DNA of 64,000 nt from positions 62,001 through 126,000 of the forward strand of contig NZ_SOAN01000008.1 of assembly GCF_004364585.1 (NCBI RefSeq), read 5' to 3'. The notes beneath the pieces were generated by a model. That model was not told the DNA's origin and made no database searches. It saw nothing but the letters and a program-made list of their open reading frames with translations. Position 1 is the first letter of the stretch. Each line of letters starts with the position of its first letter. Origin of the DNA: Nesterenkonia aurantiaca. Lineage in GTDB: Bacteria > Actinomycetota > Actinomycetes > Actinomycetales > Micrococcaceae. This document shows, piece by piece, positions 51,564-59,658 of this stretch. A program made the position numbers and the translations under genes.

Positions 51564-52682
51564 ATGACGTCAACCATGGGGTACATATGGAACACGCTCT
51601 ATGGCTGGACCGACACCGGGAGTGGAGGGCTGCTCCCGCCCAGCACCGACTCCCTGACCCAGCCGATCGGGCACCATGTGGCACACCCAGATACCAAACG
51701 CCGGATGCATGAGCTGATCTCAGCGTCGGGACTCATCGACTCCCTGAAGCAGATCGATGCTGCGCCGGCTGCAGAAGCGGACATCCTGCGGGTCCATGAC
51801 CAGTCTCACTATGACCGAATCCTTGCAGAGAGTGCTCTTCCTAAAGGCGGAGACGCCGGAGACGGGGTGTCCCCGTTCGGACATGGCGGACATCGGATCG
51901 CCATGTTGGCGGCCGGTGGAGCCATCGAAGCCGTCCGTACGGTCGTTGAGGGACAGGTCAGCAACGCATACGCTCTCATCAATCCCCCCGGGCATCACGC
52001 GGAGCGCAGCACCGGCAGGGGGTTCTGCACCTTCAACAACGGCGCCGTCGCCGCGGCCTACGCGCGCGATGTGCTGGGGCTGAAGCGGGTCGCCATCGTG
52101 GACTGGGACGTCCACCACGGCAACGGAGCTCAGGACATCTTTGGTGGGACCGCCGAAGTCTTGAACATCTCAGTCCATCAGGACCGTTGTTTCCCGTCCG
52201 ACTCTGGTTTTCGAGAGGAGCGAGGCCACGGGGAGGGGTTCGGGTACACGCTGAATGTCCCGCTGCCTCCCGGGGGAGGCAGCGGGGCCTACGAATACGC
52301 ATTCGACACGGTCGTGCTGCCTGCCGTCAGGGCCTATAAGCCGGACCTCATCATCGTCGCCAGCGGTTTCGACGCCTCCATCATGGACCCATTGGCGCGC
52401 ATGATGATGCGCAGCGAAGGATTTCGCAGTCTGGTGCGAAAGCTGGTGGATCTCGCCGCGGAGGTGTCCCAAGGAAGACTGGTCTGCCTGCAGGAGGGTG
52501 GCTACAGCCCCATCTACGTCCCGTTCTGTGGACTCGCGGTAATTGAAGAGATGGCTGGGGTGAGCACCGGCACCCAGGATGCCTATACACCGATCCTTGG
52601 CGCGATGGGCGGTGACAAGCTGCTCGAACATGAGCGCGAGGCCATCGATCTGGCGAGTGTCCTGGTCTCGGACATCCACTAG
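51564..52682 (+). CDS. Class II histone deacetylase-like amidohydrolase
   Basis: A 372-residue zinc hydrolase of the arginase/deacetylase fold. The N-terminus (GYIWNTLYGWTDTGSGG) is the bacterial class II pattern. The catalytic His pair lies in NPPGHHAE, and zinc ligands are in VDWDVHHGNGAQDIF and SGFDAS. Substrates in bacteria may be acetylpolyamines or acetylated proteins. ATG 51564 has GAGAGGAA upstream, chosen over ATG 51453. Its stop shares CTAG with the convergent LuxR gene. Confidence 0.87.
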   Translation: MTSTMGYIWNTLYGWTDTGSGGLLPPSTDSLTQPIGHHVAHPDTKRRMHELISASGLIDSLKQIDAAPAAEADILRVHDQSHYDRILAESALPKGGDAGDGVSPFGHGGHRIAMLAAGGAIEAVRTVVEGQVSNAYALINPPGHHAERSTGRGFCTFNNGAVAAAYARDVLGLKRVAIVDWDVHHGNGAQDIFGGTAEVLNISVHQDRCFPSDSGFREERGHGEGFGYTLNVPLPPGGGSGAYEYAFDTVVLPAVRAYKPDLIIVASGFDASIMDPLARMMMRSEGFRSLVRKLVDLAAEVSQGRLVCLQEGGYSPIYVPFCGLAVIEEMAGVSTGTQDAYTPILGAMGGDKLLEHEREAIDLASVLVSDIH

Positions 52683-53665
52683 CGCGCGCCGCCGAAGATC
52701 CGGGTGAGGTCCTTCATCGGCGCGGTGCGCGGACCCGGAAGATAGATGGAGGCCGTCGCGGCTCTCGCGGCGGCCTCCGCGCGTCTCGCGACGCCCATCT
52801 TCCGCCGGATGCTGGACATATGAGAGTTGACGGTGCGCTCACTCAACGTGAGTGCCATCGCTATCTCAGCGTCGGTCCGGCCGATGACCAGGCCGCTGAG
52901 AACGCGAAGCTCCTGCAGGCTGAGCTGCCAGAGATCCTCTCGAGTCAACTCCTGGACGCTCACCGCGAGGTCGTCGAAGGCTCCGAGCCGGGACAAGGTC
53001 ACATGAATCCAGCTGCCGTCGAATCGCCACAGATGGCGGAGGGTGTCCAGTGAGCTCTCCATGAACTCGGCCACCACCCGGACGAAGTCCGAGTCCCTGA
53101 GCAGGGGGACGCTCTCCCGCTCCGCTGCGCCAAGTGCGTCTGGAGTCCACCGCAGATGCACGGTTTCGGTCGTGGAATGAAGCGCAGCATCAGCCCGCAG
53201 TCCGAGCGCGAGGAGACCCGACAGGCTCTGTGCCAGGGCCCGCTGTGTGGGTTGGAACGTATCGGGCTGCCGCGCGGAGAAGTGGACCAGTCCCAGATAC
53301 CCGGTCTCATCGAAGAGCTCCAGGCTCATTCCGTCGCGATAGCCTTCAGTGCTCAGGTAGCGGCGGAACAGAGTTGTCCGAACGAACTCTTCGCGCAGGT
53401 CTGCCCCGCTGTCACTGATCGATGGAGGTAGGTGATCGACCGGGTCAAGGCGGTCGGTGAAACCGATCTCGTAGTTCAAGGGGAACAGATTCTGCAGGGC
53501 CCACGCCGTTCCATCGCTGTAACCGAGCCGCGTGACGACTCGGGATCTGCCATTGGCGGGCTGATGGATCACCAGTGCGGAGTCGAACAGCACGTGACGC
53601 TGCAGGTGACCAAGCGCCAGTGTCAGTCCGTGTCTCTGCGGAGGATCACTCGGTAGACCTCTCAT
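52679..53665 (-). CDS. LuxR-family regulator with GAF-like sensory domain
   Basis: A 328-residue regulator. Residues 1-160 look like a GAF or autoinducer-type sensor, and the C-terminus (about 245-300) is a LuxR helix-turn-helix with LQELRVLSGLVIGRTDAEIA and LSERTVNSHMSSIRRKMGV. ATG 53663-53665 has no strong ribosome binding site. It converges on the deacetylase and may regulate it, though there is no direct evidence. Confidence 0.8.
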   Translation of the reverse strand: MRGLPSDPPQRHGLTLALGHLQRHVLFDSALVIHQPANGRSRVVTRLGYSDGTAWALQNLFPLNYEIGFTDRLDPVDHLPPSISDSGADLREEFVRTTLFRRYLSTEGYRDGMSLELFDETGYLGLVHFSARQPDTFQPTQRALAQSLSGLLALGLRADAALHSTTETVHLRWTPDALGAAERESVPLLRDSDFVRVVAEFMESSLDTLRHLWRFDGSWIHVTLSRLGAFDDLAVSVQELTREDLWQLSLQELRVLSGLVIGRTDAEIAMALTLSERTVNSHMSSIRRKMGVARRAEAAARAATASIYLPGPRTAPMKDLTRIFGGAR

Positions 53666-53782
53666 AGGTAGAGGCTAAGTCCGCACCGTTGACTTGCCAA
53701 GCAACTCAACACCCAGCCACGGGGCAGTGAGGCCTGGTAGCGTTCCGGCTAAGCTGCCGCGCCAGGTCTACCAGGAGGCATT

Positions 53783-55309
53783 ATGCCGATCTTCGAGTAC
53801 GAGACCCACCTGCCCTTCTCCCGTGAAGACGTCTTCGACTGGTACGCCCGTCCGGGCGCGCTGGTCCGGCTGCATCCGCCCTTCGCCGGCCGGGTGATCG
53901 AGGAGCCCAGCAACGGTCTGCAGGACGGTTCGGAGTCGGTGCTCGGGATCAACATGCCCAGCCTCTTCGGCACCACGCTCGCCGGGCTGATGGACATGGC
54001 CGGCTCGGCCAGCTCGCTGCCGATGCGCGGCTACACCAAGTGGCGCTCGCGGCACACCAACTTCAAGGCCGGCCACAGCTTCTCCGATGAGATGATCTCC
54101 GGCCCCGCGAAGTCCTGGCGGCATGACCGCAGCTTCGAGGACGACGGCGCCGGGATGGTGCTGCGCGAGAAGGTCACCTATGAGCTGCCCGTGGTGGACA
54201 GGCTCCCCGCCGCGGTCCAGAAGGTGGTCGCCCGCCAGTTCGAGACCGAGCTCAACCGGATCTTCGCCTACCGCGGCCGGCAGAGCAGCGATGACCTCGC
54301 CTTCCACCAGTCCCATGGCCGTCTGGCCTCACAGCTGAACCAGGATTCGCACCACCGGCCCGAGGCCGCCCCGATCAAGGTCGTGGCCGTGAGCGGCGCC
54401 TCCGGGTTGATCGGACGTCAGGTCTGCGCGCTGCTCGGCGGTGCCGGCATCGAGGTCCGCCGGATGGTCCGCGGCAGCGGGAGCTCCTCGAGCGGCAGCG
54501 ACGGGGAGATCCTCTGGGATCCCGAGGCCGGCACCCTGGACCCCGAGTCGCTGCGTGATGTGGACGCCGTGATCCACCTCGCCGGGCACCCGCTGGCCGC
54601 CCGCTTCACCGAGGAGCACAAGAAAAAGGTCCTGGACTCCCGCGTGGAGGGCACCTCACTGATCGCCACCACGCTCGCGCACCTGGAGGAAGCTGATCAG
54701 CGTGGCCGGGTGCTGATCAGCAGCTCCGCCATCGGCTACTACGGTGCGACGCCGGAGGATCGGTCCCTGCGCAGCGCCATCCTGACCGAGGACTCACCGG
54801 CCGGCACGGACTACCTCGCCGAGGTCTGCAAGAAGTGGGAGGAGAGCACCGCACCCGCGAAGAAGGCGGGCGTCCGGGTCGGGATGGTCCGCACCGGGAT
54901 CGTGCAGACGCCCGCCGGCGGCGCCCTGTCCCAGCTGCTCCCGCTTTACACCGTCGGCGCCGGCGGACCGCTGGGAGACAAGGAATGGCAGAGCTGGATC
55001 AGCATCGATGACATCGCCTCGCTCTTCGTGCACCTGGCGCTGAACCCGCACGCCGAAGGCCCGGTCAACGGAGTCGGCCCCGAGCCCGTCACCGCCAAGC
55101 AGTACTCCAAGACGCTGGCCGCGGTCATGCGTCGCCCCTCGGCGATCCCGGTGCCTGCCTTCGGTCCGAAGCTGGTCCTCGGTGAGCAGGGCGCCAAGGA
55201 GATCGTCGGCGCGGATCAGCAGGTGACCTCGGTGAAGGCTCAAGCCCTGGGCTACGCGTTCCGGCACCACACATTGCAGGAAGCCCTCGAACACGTCCTG
55301 GGCAGCTGA
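53783..55309 (+). CDS. TIGR01777-family epimerase with N-terminal SRPBCC-like domain
   Basis: A 508-residue two-domain protein. Residues 1-165 resemble a START/SRPBCC lipid-binding domain. Residues 195-505 are an NAD(P)-dependent epimerase (VVAVSGASGLIGRQVCALLG, then ISSSAIGYYG) ending in the DUF1731 tail. Family members are often annotated as epimerase or cell-division inhibitor SulA-like; the reaction is unknown. ATG 53783 follows CAGGAGG. Confidence 0.87.
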   Translation: MPIFEYETHLPFSREDVFDWYARPGALVRLHPPFAGRVIEEPSNGLQDGSESVLGINMPSLFGTTLAGLMDMAGSASSLPMRGYTKWRSRHTNFKAGHSFSDEMISGPAKSWRHDRSFEDDGAGMVLREKVTYELPVVDRLPAAVQKVVARQFETELNRIFAYRGRQSSDDLAFHQSHGRLASQLNQDSHHRPEAAPIKVVAVSGASGLIGRQVCALLGGAGIEVRRMVRGSGSSSSGSDGEILWDPEAGTLDPESLRDVDAVIHLAGHPLAARFTEEHKKKVLDSRVEGTSLIATTLAHLEEADQRGRVLISSSAIGYYGATPEDRSLRSAILTEDSPAGTDYLAEVCKKWEESTAPAKKAGVRVGMVRTGIVQTPAGGALSQLLPLYTVGAGGPLGDKEWQSWISIDDIASLFVHLALNPHAEGPVNGVGPEPVTAKQYSKTLAAVMRRPSAIPVPAFGPKLVLGEQGAKEIVGADQQVTSVKAQALGYAFRHHTLQEALEHVLGS

Positions 55310-55323
55310 AGGAGACAGCACCG

Positions 55324-55584
55324 ATGGCAGCAGAGACCAAGATCCGGATGTTCGGCGCGCAGTGGTGCGGGGACTGCCGGCGGACCAAGGCCCAGCTCGA
55401 CGCGCTGGAGCTGGACTACGACTACATCGACCTGGAGCAGGACGTGGCCGCCGCGAAGGTGGCCGAGGAGATCTCCGGGCGCAAACGGATCCCGGTGGTC
55501 GTCTACCCGGACGGCTCCCACCAGGTGGAGCCCTCCAACGCGGACGTCGAGGCCAAGCTGCAGGAGCTGGAGCTCCAGCCCTAG
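55324..55584 (+). CDS. Mycoredoxin/glutaredoxin-family protein
   Basis: An 86-residue thioredoxin-fold redox protein with active site CGDC in MFGAQWCGDCRRTKAQLD and the cis-Pro motif RIPVVVYPDG. In actinobacteria such proteins reduce mycothiol mixed disulfides; the GD between the cysteines differs from the usual mycoredoxin pair. Its stop shares CTAG with the convergent tspO-like gene. Confidence 0.86.
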   Translation: MAAETKIRMFGAQWCGDCRRTKAQLDALELDYDYIDLEQDVAAAKVAEEISGRKRIPVVVYPDGSHQVEPSNADVEAKLQELELQP

Positions 55585-56126
55585 TTCATCAGGGCGATGT
55601 AGAAGTTCAGCGTGGAGGCGTACAGCGTCCAGGCGAGGTAGGGCAGCAGCAGGTAGGCCCCGATTCGGGAGATCGGCCAGAACCGCCAGATGGTCAGCGC
55701 GATCGCGGCGATCAGCACCACGATGAGCACCATCGCCGCCCAGAGCGCCGCGGTCCCGAAGACCGGGTAGCCGCCGAAGAACAGCGGGGACCAGATGCTG
55801 TTGAGCACGAGTTGTCCCACGAAGAGCGCCAGGGCCGGGGTGGCGTTGACGCTGTGCCGACGTCGCCAGACCAACCAGGCGCCGACGCCCATCAGCAGAT
55901 ACAGCACGGTCCAGACCGGGCCGAAGACCGCATCCGGCGGAGTCCAGGCCGCCTTGTCCGCCGCGGCGTACCAGCCGTCGGTCTCCTCAGCGGTGAGCAT
56001 GCTTCCCAGGAATCCCACGGCCTGGGGGATCCCGACGAAGAGGATCAGCACGATGAGCTGCTTCACCGTAGAGTCCGGGGAGCCATGTGGTTCGAGCCAA
56101 GTTTCGGTGCGTGCCTGCGGTGTCAT
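55581..56126 (-). CDS. TspO/MBR-family membrane protein
   Basis: A 181-residue protein with five helices and the family features WYAAADKAAWTPPDAVFGPVW and NSIWSPLFFG. TspO proteins bind porphyrins and related ligands and affect tetrapyrrole and stress responses. I chose ATG 56124-56126 with GGAAGGA upstream. It is divergent from the TIGR03085-family gene. Confidence 0.87.
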   Translation of the reverse strand: MTPQARTETWLEPHGSPDSTVKQLIVLILFVGIPQAVGFLGSMLTAEETDGWYAAADKAAWTPPDAVFGPVWTVLYLLMGVGAWLVWRRRHSVNATPALALFVGQLVLNSIWSPLFFGGYPVFGTAALWAAMVLIVVLIAAIALTIWRFWPISRIGAYLLLPYLAWTLYASTLNFYIALMN

Positions 56127-56178
56127 GTCATGGTCCTTCCCGTACCCAATCGATGCACCCGACCATACACTTGGGCCT

Positions 56179-56781
56179 ATGACTTCCACAGCTTCCGAGC
56201 AACGCCAAGCCCTGGTCACTGCCCTGCGCAGCGTCTCCGCCGATGCCCCCACGCTGTGTGAAGGATGGGCCGCGGAGGATCTCGCGCTGCACATCGTGAT
56301 CCGGGACTCCCACCCGCACCTGCTCATCGGACCGAGCCTCCCCCTGGTCGGAGACCGGGCGAGCAAGGCCCTGAAGAACCTGCGCAGCACCGGGTACGAG
56401 TCGTTGGTGGAGCGGGTGCAGGCCGGGCCGCCGTCGTACTTCCCGCAGAGCTTCCCGCCGCTGAATGACCTGATGAACACCGCAGAGTTCTACATCCACA
56501 CCGAAGACGTGCTGCGCGCACAGCCTGACTTCGACCCGAAGCATCCGCGCAGCATCTCCGAGAAGCTGCGCCGACGACTGTGGAAGCAGGGGTCGATGAT
56601 GTTCCCCATGGCCGCCCGCTCCGCGAAGCAGCGCATCACCTTCGTCAGCCCCGGCTACGGTTCGACGACGTCCGGCCCGGCCTCTGCCCCGATGCGCAAG
56701 ATCACCGGGGCACCCGAGGAGCTGCTGCTCTGGGCCTTCGGCCGCAAGGAGAAGGCCCAGGTCAGCATCGGCGAGGCCTGA
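56179..56781 (+). CDS. TIGR03085-family protein (DinB/MDMPI-like)
   Basis: A 200-residue, mainly helical protein of the mycothiol-dependent maleylpyruvate isomerase/DinB fold. CEGWAAEDLALHIVIRD near residue 27 and NTAEFYIHTEDVLRAQP near 100 place the His residues that bind metal in this fold. The reaction is unknown. It ends three bases before the convergent aldehyde dehydrogenase. Confidence 0.84.
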   Translation: MTSTASEQRQALVTALRSVSADAPTLCEGWAAEDLALHIVIRDSHPHLLIGPSLPLVGDRASKALKNLRSTGYESLVERVQAGPPSYFPQSFPPLNDLMNTAEFYIHTEDVLRAQPDFDPKHPRSISEKLRRRLWKQGSMMFPMAARSAKQRITFVSPGYGSTTSGPASAPMRKITGAPEELLLWAFGRKEKAQVSIGEA

Positions 56782-56784
56782 GGC

Positions 56785-58269
56785 TTAGAACGGGTAGGGC
56801 GCGATCTCCGAGCGCACGGTCAGCCACTGGGTCTCGGTGAAGGACTCGATGTTCGCGCTGGCCCCACCGACCCGGGAGCCGGTGCCGGAATCGCCGACCC
56901 CGCCGAAGGGCGCATTGGCCTCATCGCCTACGGTCTGTTCGTTGATGTGGACCTTGCCGGAGTCGACCTGGTCGGCGATCTTCATCGCCAGACCCACATC
57001 ACCGAGCACACCGACCGAGAGTCCGTATTCGCTGCCGTTGATGATCTCCACGGCTTCTTCGATGGTGGAGAAGGAGATCACCGGGGCCACCGGGCCGAAG
57101 ATCTCCTCGGCCCAGGCCGGGTTGTCGATGCTGATCCCGGAGATCACGGTGGGGGAGTAGAACAGGTCGGTGAACTCGCCGCCGGCCTCCACGGTGCCAC
57201 CCTGCGCGGTGGAATCTTGGACGATCGAGTGGATCCGGTCGCGCTGCTTGGCGTCGATGATCGGGCCGATCGCGATGCCGTCCTCGGCGGGGTTGCCCAC
57301 GGGCAGGTGCTTCGCCTTCTGACTCAGCTTCGCGATGTACTCCTCCTTCAGGGACTCATGCACCAGGTGCCGTCCGGTGGTCATGCAGACCTGCCCCTGG
57401 TGCAGGAAGGAGCCGAAGGCCCCGGCGGAGGCGGCCTTGTCCAGGTCGGCGCCGGGGAGGATGACCAGGGCGTTGTTGCCGCCAAGTTCCAGGTGGGCGC
57501 GCTTGAGCAGCCTGCCAGCGGTCTCACCGACCAGGCGGCCTGCCGCGGTGGAGCCGGTGAAGGAGATGATGCGCACCTCAGGGGCCTCGGTGAGTGCCTT
57601 GCCGACCTCGCCGCCGCCCGGCAGCAGGTGCAGCACGCCGGCGGGGAGCCCGGCTTCTTCGAAGATCCGTGTGATGACCACGCCGCCGGAGACGCTGGTG
57701 CGTGGATCCGGCTTCAGCAGCACCGCGTTGCCCAGCGCGAGAGCCGGGGCCACGGAGCGGATGGAGAGGATCAGCGGGAAGTTGAACGGAGAGATCACCG
57801 AGACGACGCCGGCCGGGCGGCGCCGCGCGAAGGACCAGCGCGGCTGTTCGGTGCTGAGCACCTCGCCGGCCGGGGCAGAGGGCAGCGCCGCCGCCTCGAA
57901 GCACTCGGCCGCGGCGACGTGCGTCTCCAGCGCGGCCTTGGTGGGCACGCCACCGGTCTCACGCACGATCCAGGTCTCGATCTCCTGGGCGTGGGCCTCG
58001 AAGAGATCCCCTGCGCGGCGCAGCACGGCGGCGCGCTCGGAGGGCTTCATGGCAGCCCACTGCTTCTGCGCGGCGGCTGCGGCGGTGGCCGAGCGGTCGA
58101 CGTCCTCGACCGAGGCGCCGCCGGCGGTGCCGAGGCTCTCACCGGTGGCGGGCTCGGTGATCGGGATCAGCTCACCGCCGCCGGTCTGCCACTGCCCGGT
58201 GAAGATGTTGCTTTCCCAGCGGGCGTCATCGAGGAGACCGGTCTTGTTCAGGGTGGAGGTGGTGGACAT
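56785..58269 (-). CDS. Aldehyde dehydrogenase, benzaldehyde/vanillin dehydrogenase-like
   Basis: A 494-residue NAD(P)-dependent dehydrogenase. Catalytic Glu is in LELGGNNALVI (about residues 268-278) and catalytic Cys in QGQVCMTTGRH near 300; FTGSTAAGR marks the cofactor loop. The N-terminal NIFTGQW start and overall sequence suggest the aromatic-aldehyde branch. ATG 58269 follows GAGAGG. Substrate inferred only. Confidence 0.87.
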   Translation of the reverse strand: MSTTSTLNKTGLLDDARWESNIFTGQWQTGGGELIPITEPATGESLGTAGGASVEDVDRSATAAAAAQKQWAAMKPSERAAVLRRAGDLFEAHAQEIETWIVRETGGVPTKAALETHVAAAECFEAAALPSAPAGEVLSTEQPRWSFARRRPAGVVSVISPFNFPLILSIRSVAPALALGNAVLLKPDPRTSVSGGVVITRIFEEAGLPAGVLHLLPGGGEVGKALTEAPEVRIISFTGSTAAGRLVGETAGRLLKRAHLELGGNNALVILPGADLDKAASAGAFGSFLHQGQVCMTTGRHLVHESLKEEYIAKLSQKAKHLPVGNPAEDGIAIGPIIDAKQRDRIHSIVQDSTAQGGTVEAGGEFTDLFYSPTVISGISIDNPAWAEEIFGPVAPVISFSTIEEAVEIINGSEYGLSVGVLGDVGLAMKIADQVDSGKVHINEQTVGDEANAPFGGVGDSGTGSRVGGASANIESFTETQWLTVRSEIAPYPF

Positions 58270-58431
58270 GGTGGGGTGACCTCTCGGGAGGGGAAGACTG
58301 CATGTCAGTGTTGACTATCTCCATAGTGATCCGTGACACAGATCTATTCAAGTGCCAGGTGTGTATATGTCGACTTCCACGGAAGGTCGTTTGGCATGGG
58401 CTTGGGATCCTGCGACGCGCCTTCTCGGGTG

Positions 58432-59658
58432 CTATTGGACGAAGGCGACCGGTTCGACCGTTGCTGTGGTCCGTTGTTTGACGTGCACCCGTTCCGCAAT
58501 CAGTCGTATCTGATCAAGCAGGCCCGCAGGCTCGACAGTGACATTGAGACCTGAGAGTTGGATCGTGATGCTCGAGCCGGTGATGTGGATGCGCCGTGGC
58601 CCTTCAACTTCGTTGGACTTCGCGACATGGATCAGGTGCCCCGTGTGCAGACCCAGCGCGGTGCAATAGGCCAGCACCTGGTAGACATCCTCGGCAGGTA
58701 CGCCCGAGCTTTCTCCGAGTACCTTGTACTTCACATCCGCCACGGCGACTGGTCGGCCATCCAGCGTGTGTACGATGTCAGGTCGGATCGGGACTGTTCG
58801 GTCAGTGTCTAGAACGGTCCGGTACTGGTCCCTGGTGCTTCCCGGGCCGAGTCCCCGCAGCGACTCTCTTATGGCGACGAAGAGGAAGTTCTCAAACACG
58901 TCAGCCATGTTGTAGGTCATCGATGCGACGTTCTGGTGTCCCCCGTTCAGGCTCAGTCCGGTGGACTGAAGGATGGTTTCCGCCAGGTCCAGCGCGGGAA
59001 GGTACCTACGGTTTTTTCGTGAGGCCGTCCACGGCGGCAGCGGGGCCGCCGGGTGAATCATTTCGATTCCATGCAAGCGTCGAATCAGCTGGCTGAGCTC
59101 TGCCCGAACGCTGGGAGAGAGTCTTGGGACACGCACCATGCGCTGAAGTGCCGCAAGCAGAATCTGGTTCTCAGCGATGTCTGTCGTGAACTCGTCGTAG
59201 CTAACTTCCAAAGGCACTGGCATGCCGCCGTGCCGAGCAAGCTGATCGGACAGGCGCAGACGCCCCTTGACGGTCATCAGTGAATCGTCGCGAGATACAT
59301 ATCCGTGTAGCAGGCCACGGTCCAACGCGCGTCGGCTCAGCAGTACCAGTGTTTTGGCCACCGAGGACCAGAGATCATCATCAGCGGACCCAGAGACGAC
59401 GTCGGCGGGCTCGCTCGGGTGCCGGGCGTAGCTGATCATGAAGAAAAGTGAATGGAACGGCGCCTTGGGGTGGACGACGACGTCCATCTGACCGGCCCGC
59501 AGTGCGCCCACTCGATTGAGTTTTGGCTTCAGCAGCCATTGCCCATGACGTTCCGGCCAAACATCGATGAGGTCTGAAACCGTAAGCGCCTCGACGAGGT
59601 CCTCAGACAGGGCGAGGACCACACCCTTCCCGTTCTCCGTGAGGTCGAGCCGGTTCAC
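58432..59658 (-). CDS. mcrC: McrC nuclease subunit of a type IV restriction system
   Basis: A 408-residue McrC-type protein. The N-terminal half contacts McrB; the C-terminal PD-(D/E)xK nuclease has D294 in IRPDIV and D308-x-K310 in VADVKYK, with E256 in MADVFENF. It cuts DNA next to modified cytosines recognised by McrB. GTG start overlaps the McrB stop (GTGA). Base composition is visibly lower in GC than the flanking core genes, which suggests acquisition. Confidence 0.9.
   Translation of the reverse strand: MNRLDLTENGKGVVLALSEDLVEALTVSDLIDVWPERHGQWLLKPKLNRVGALRAGQMDVVVHPKAPFHSLFFMISYARHPSEPADVVSGSADDDLWSSVAKTLVLLSRRALDRGLLHGYVSRDDSLMTVKGRLRLSDQLARHGGMPVPLEVSYDEFTTDIAENQILLAALQRMVRVPRLSPSVRAELSQLIRRLHGIEMIHPAAPLPPWTASRKNRRYLPALDLAETILQSTGLSLNGGHQNVASMTYNMADVFENFLFVAIRESLRGLGPGSTRDQYRTVLDTDRTVPIRPDIVHTLDGRPVAVADVKYKVLGESSGVPAEDVYQVLAYCTALGLHTGHLIHVAKSNEVEGPRRIHITGSSITIQLSGLNVTVEPAGLLDQIRLIAERVHVKQRTTATVEPVAFVQ

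Noticed and set aside
53678-53690. A GGACTTAGCC-like sequence (minus strand) near the GAF-LuxR gene as a third DevR-type box
   Set aside because: Only the left half fits; the GTCY half, the partner box and the hairpin of the elements at 6234 and 10632 are missing.
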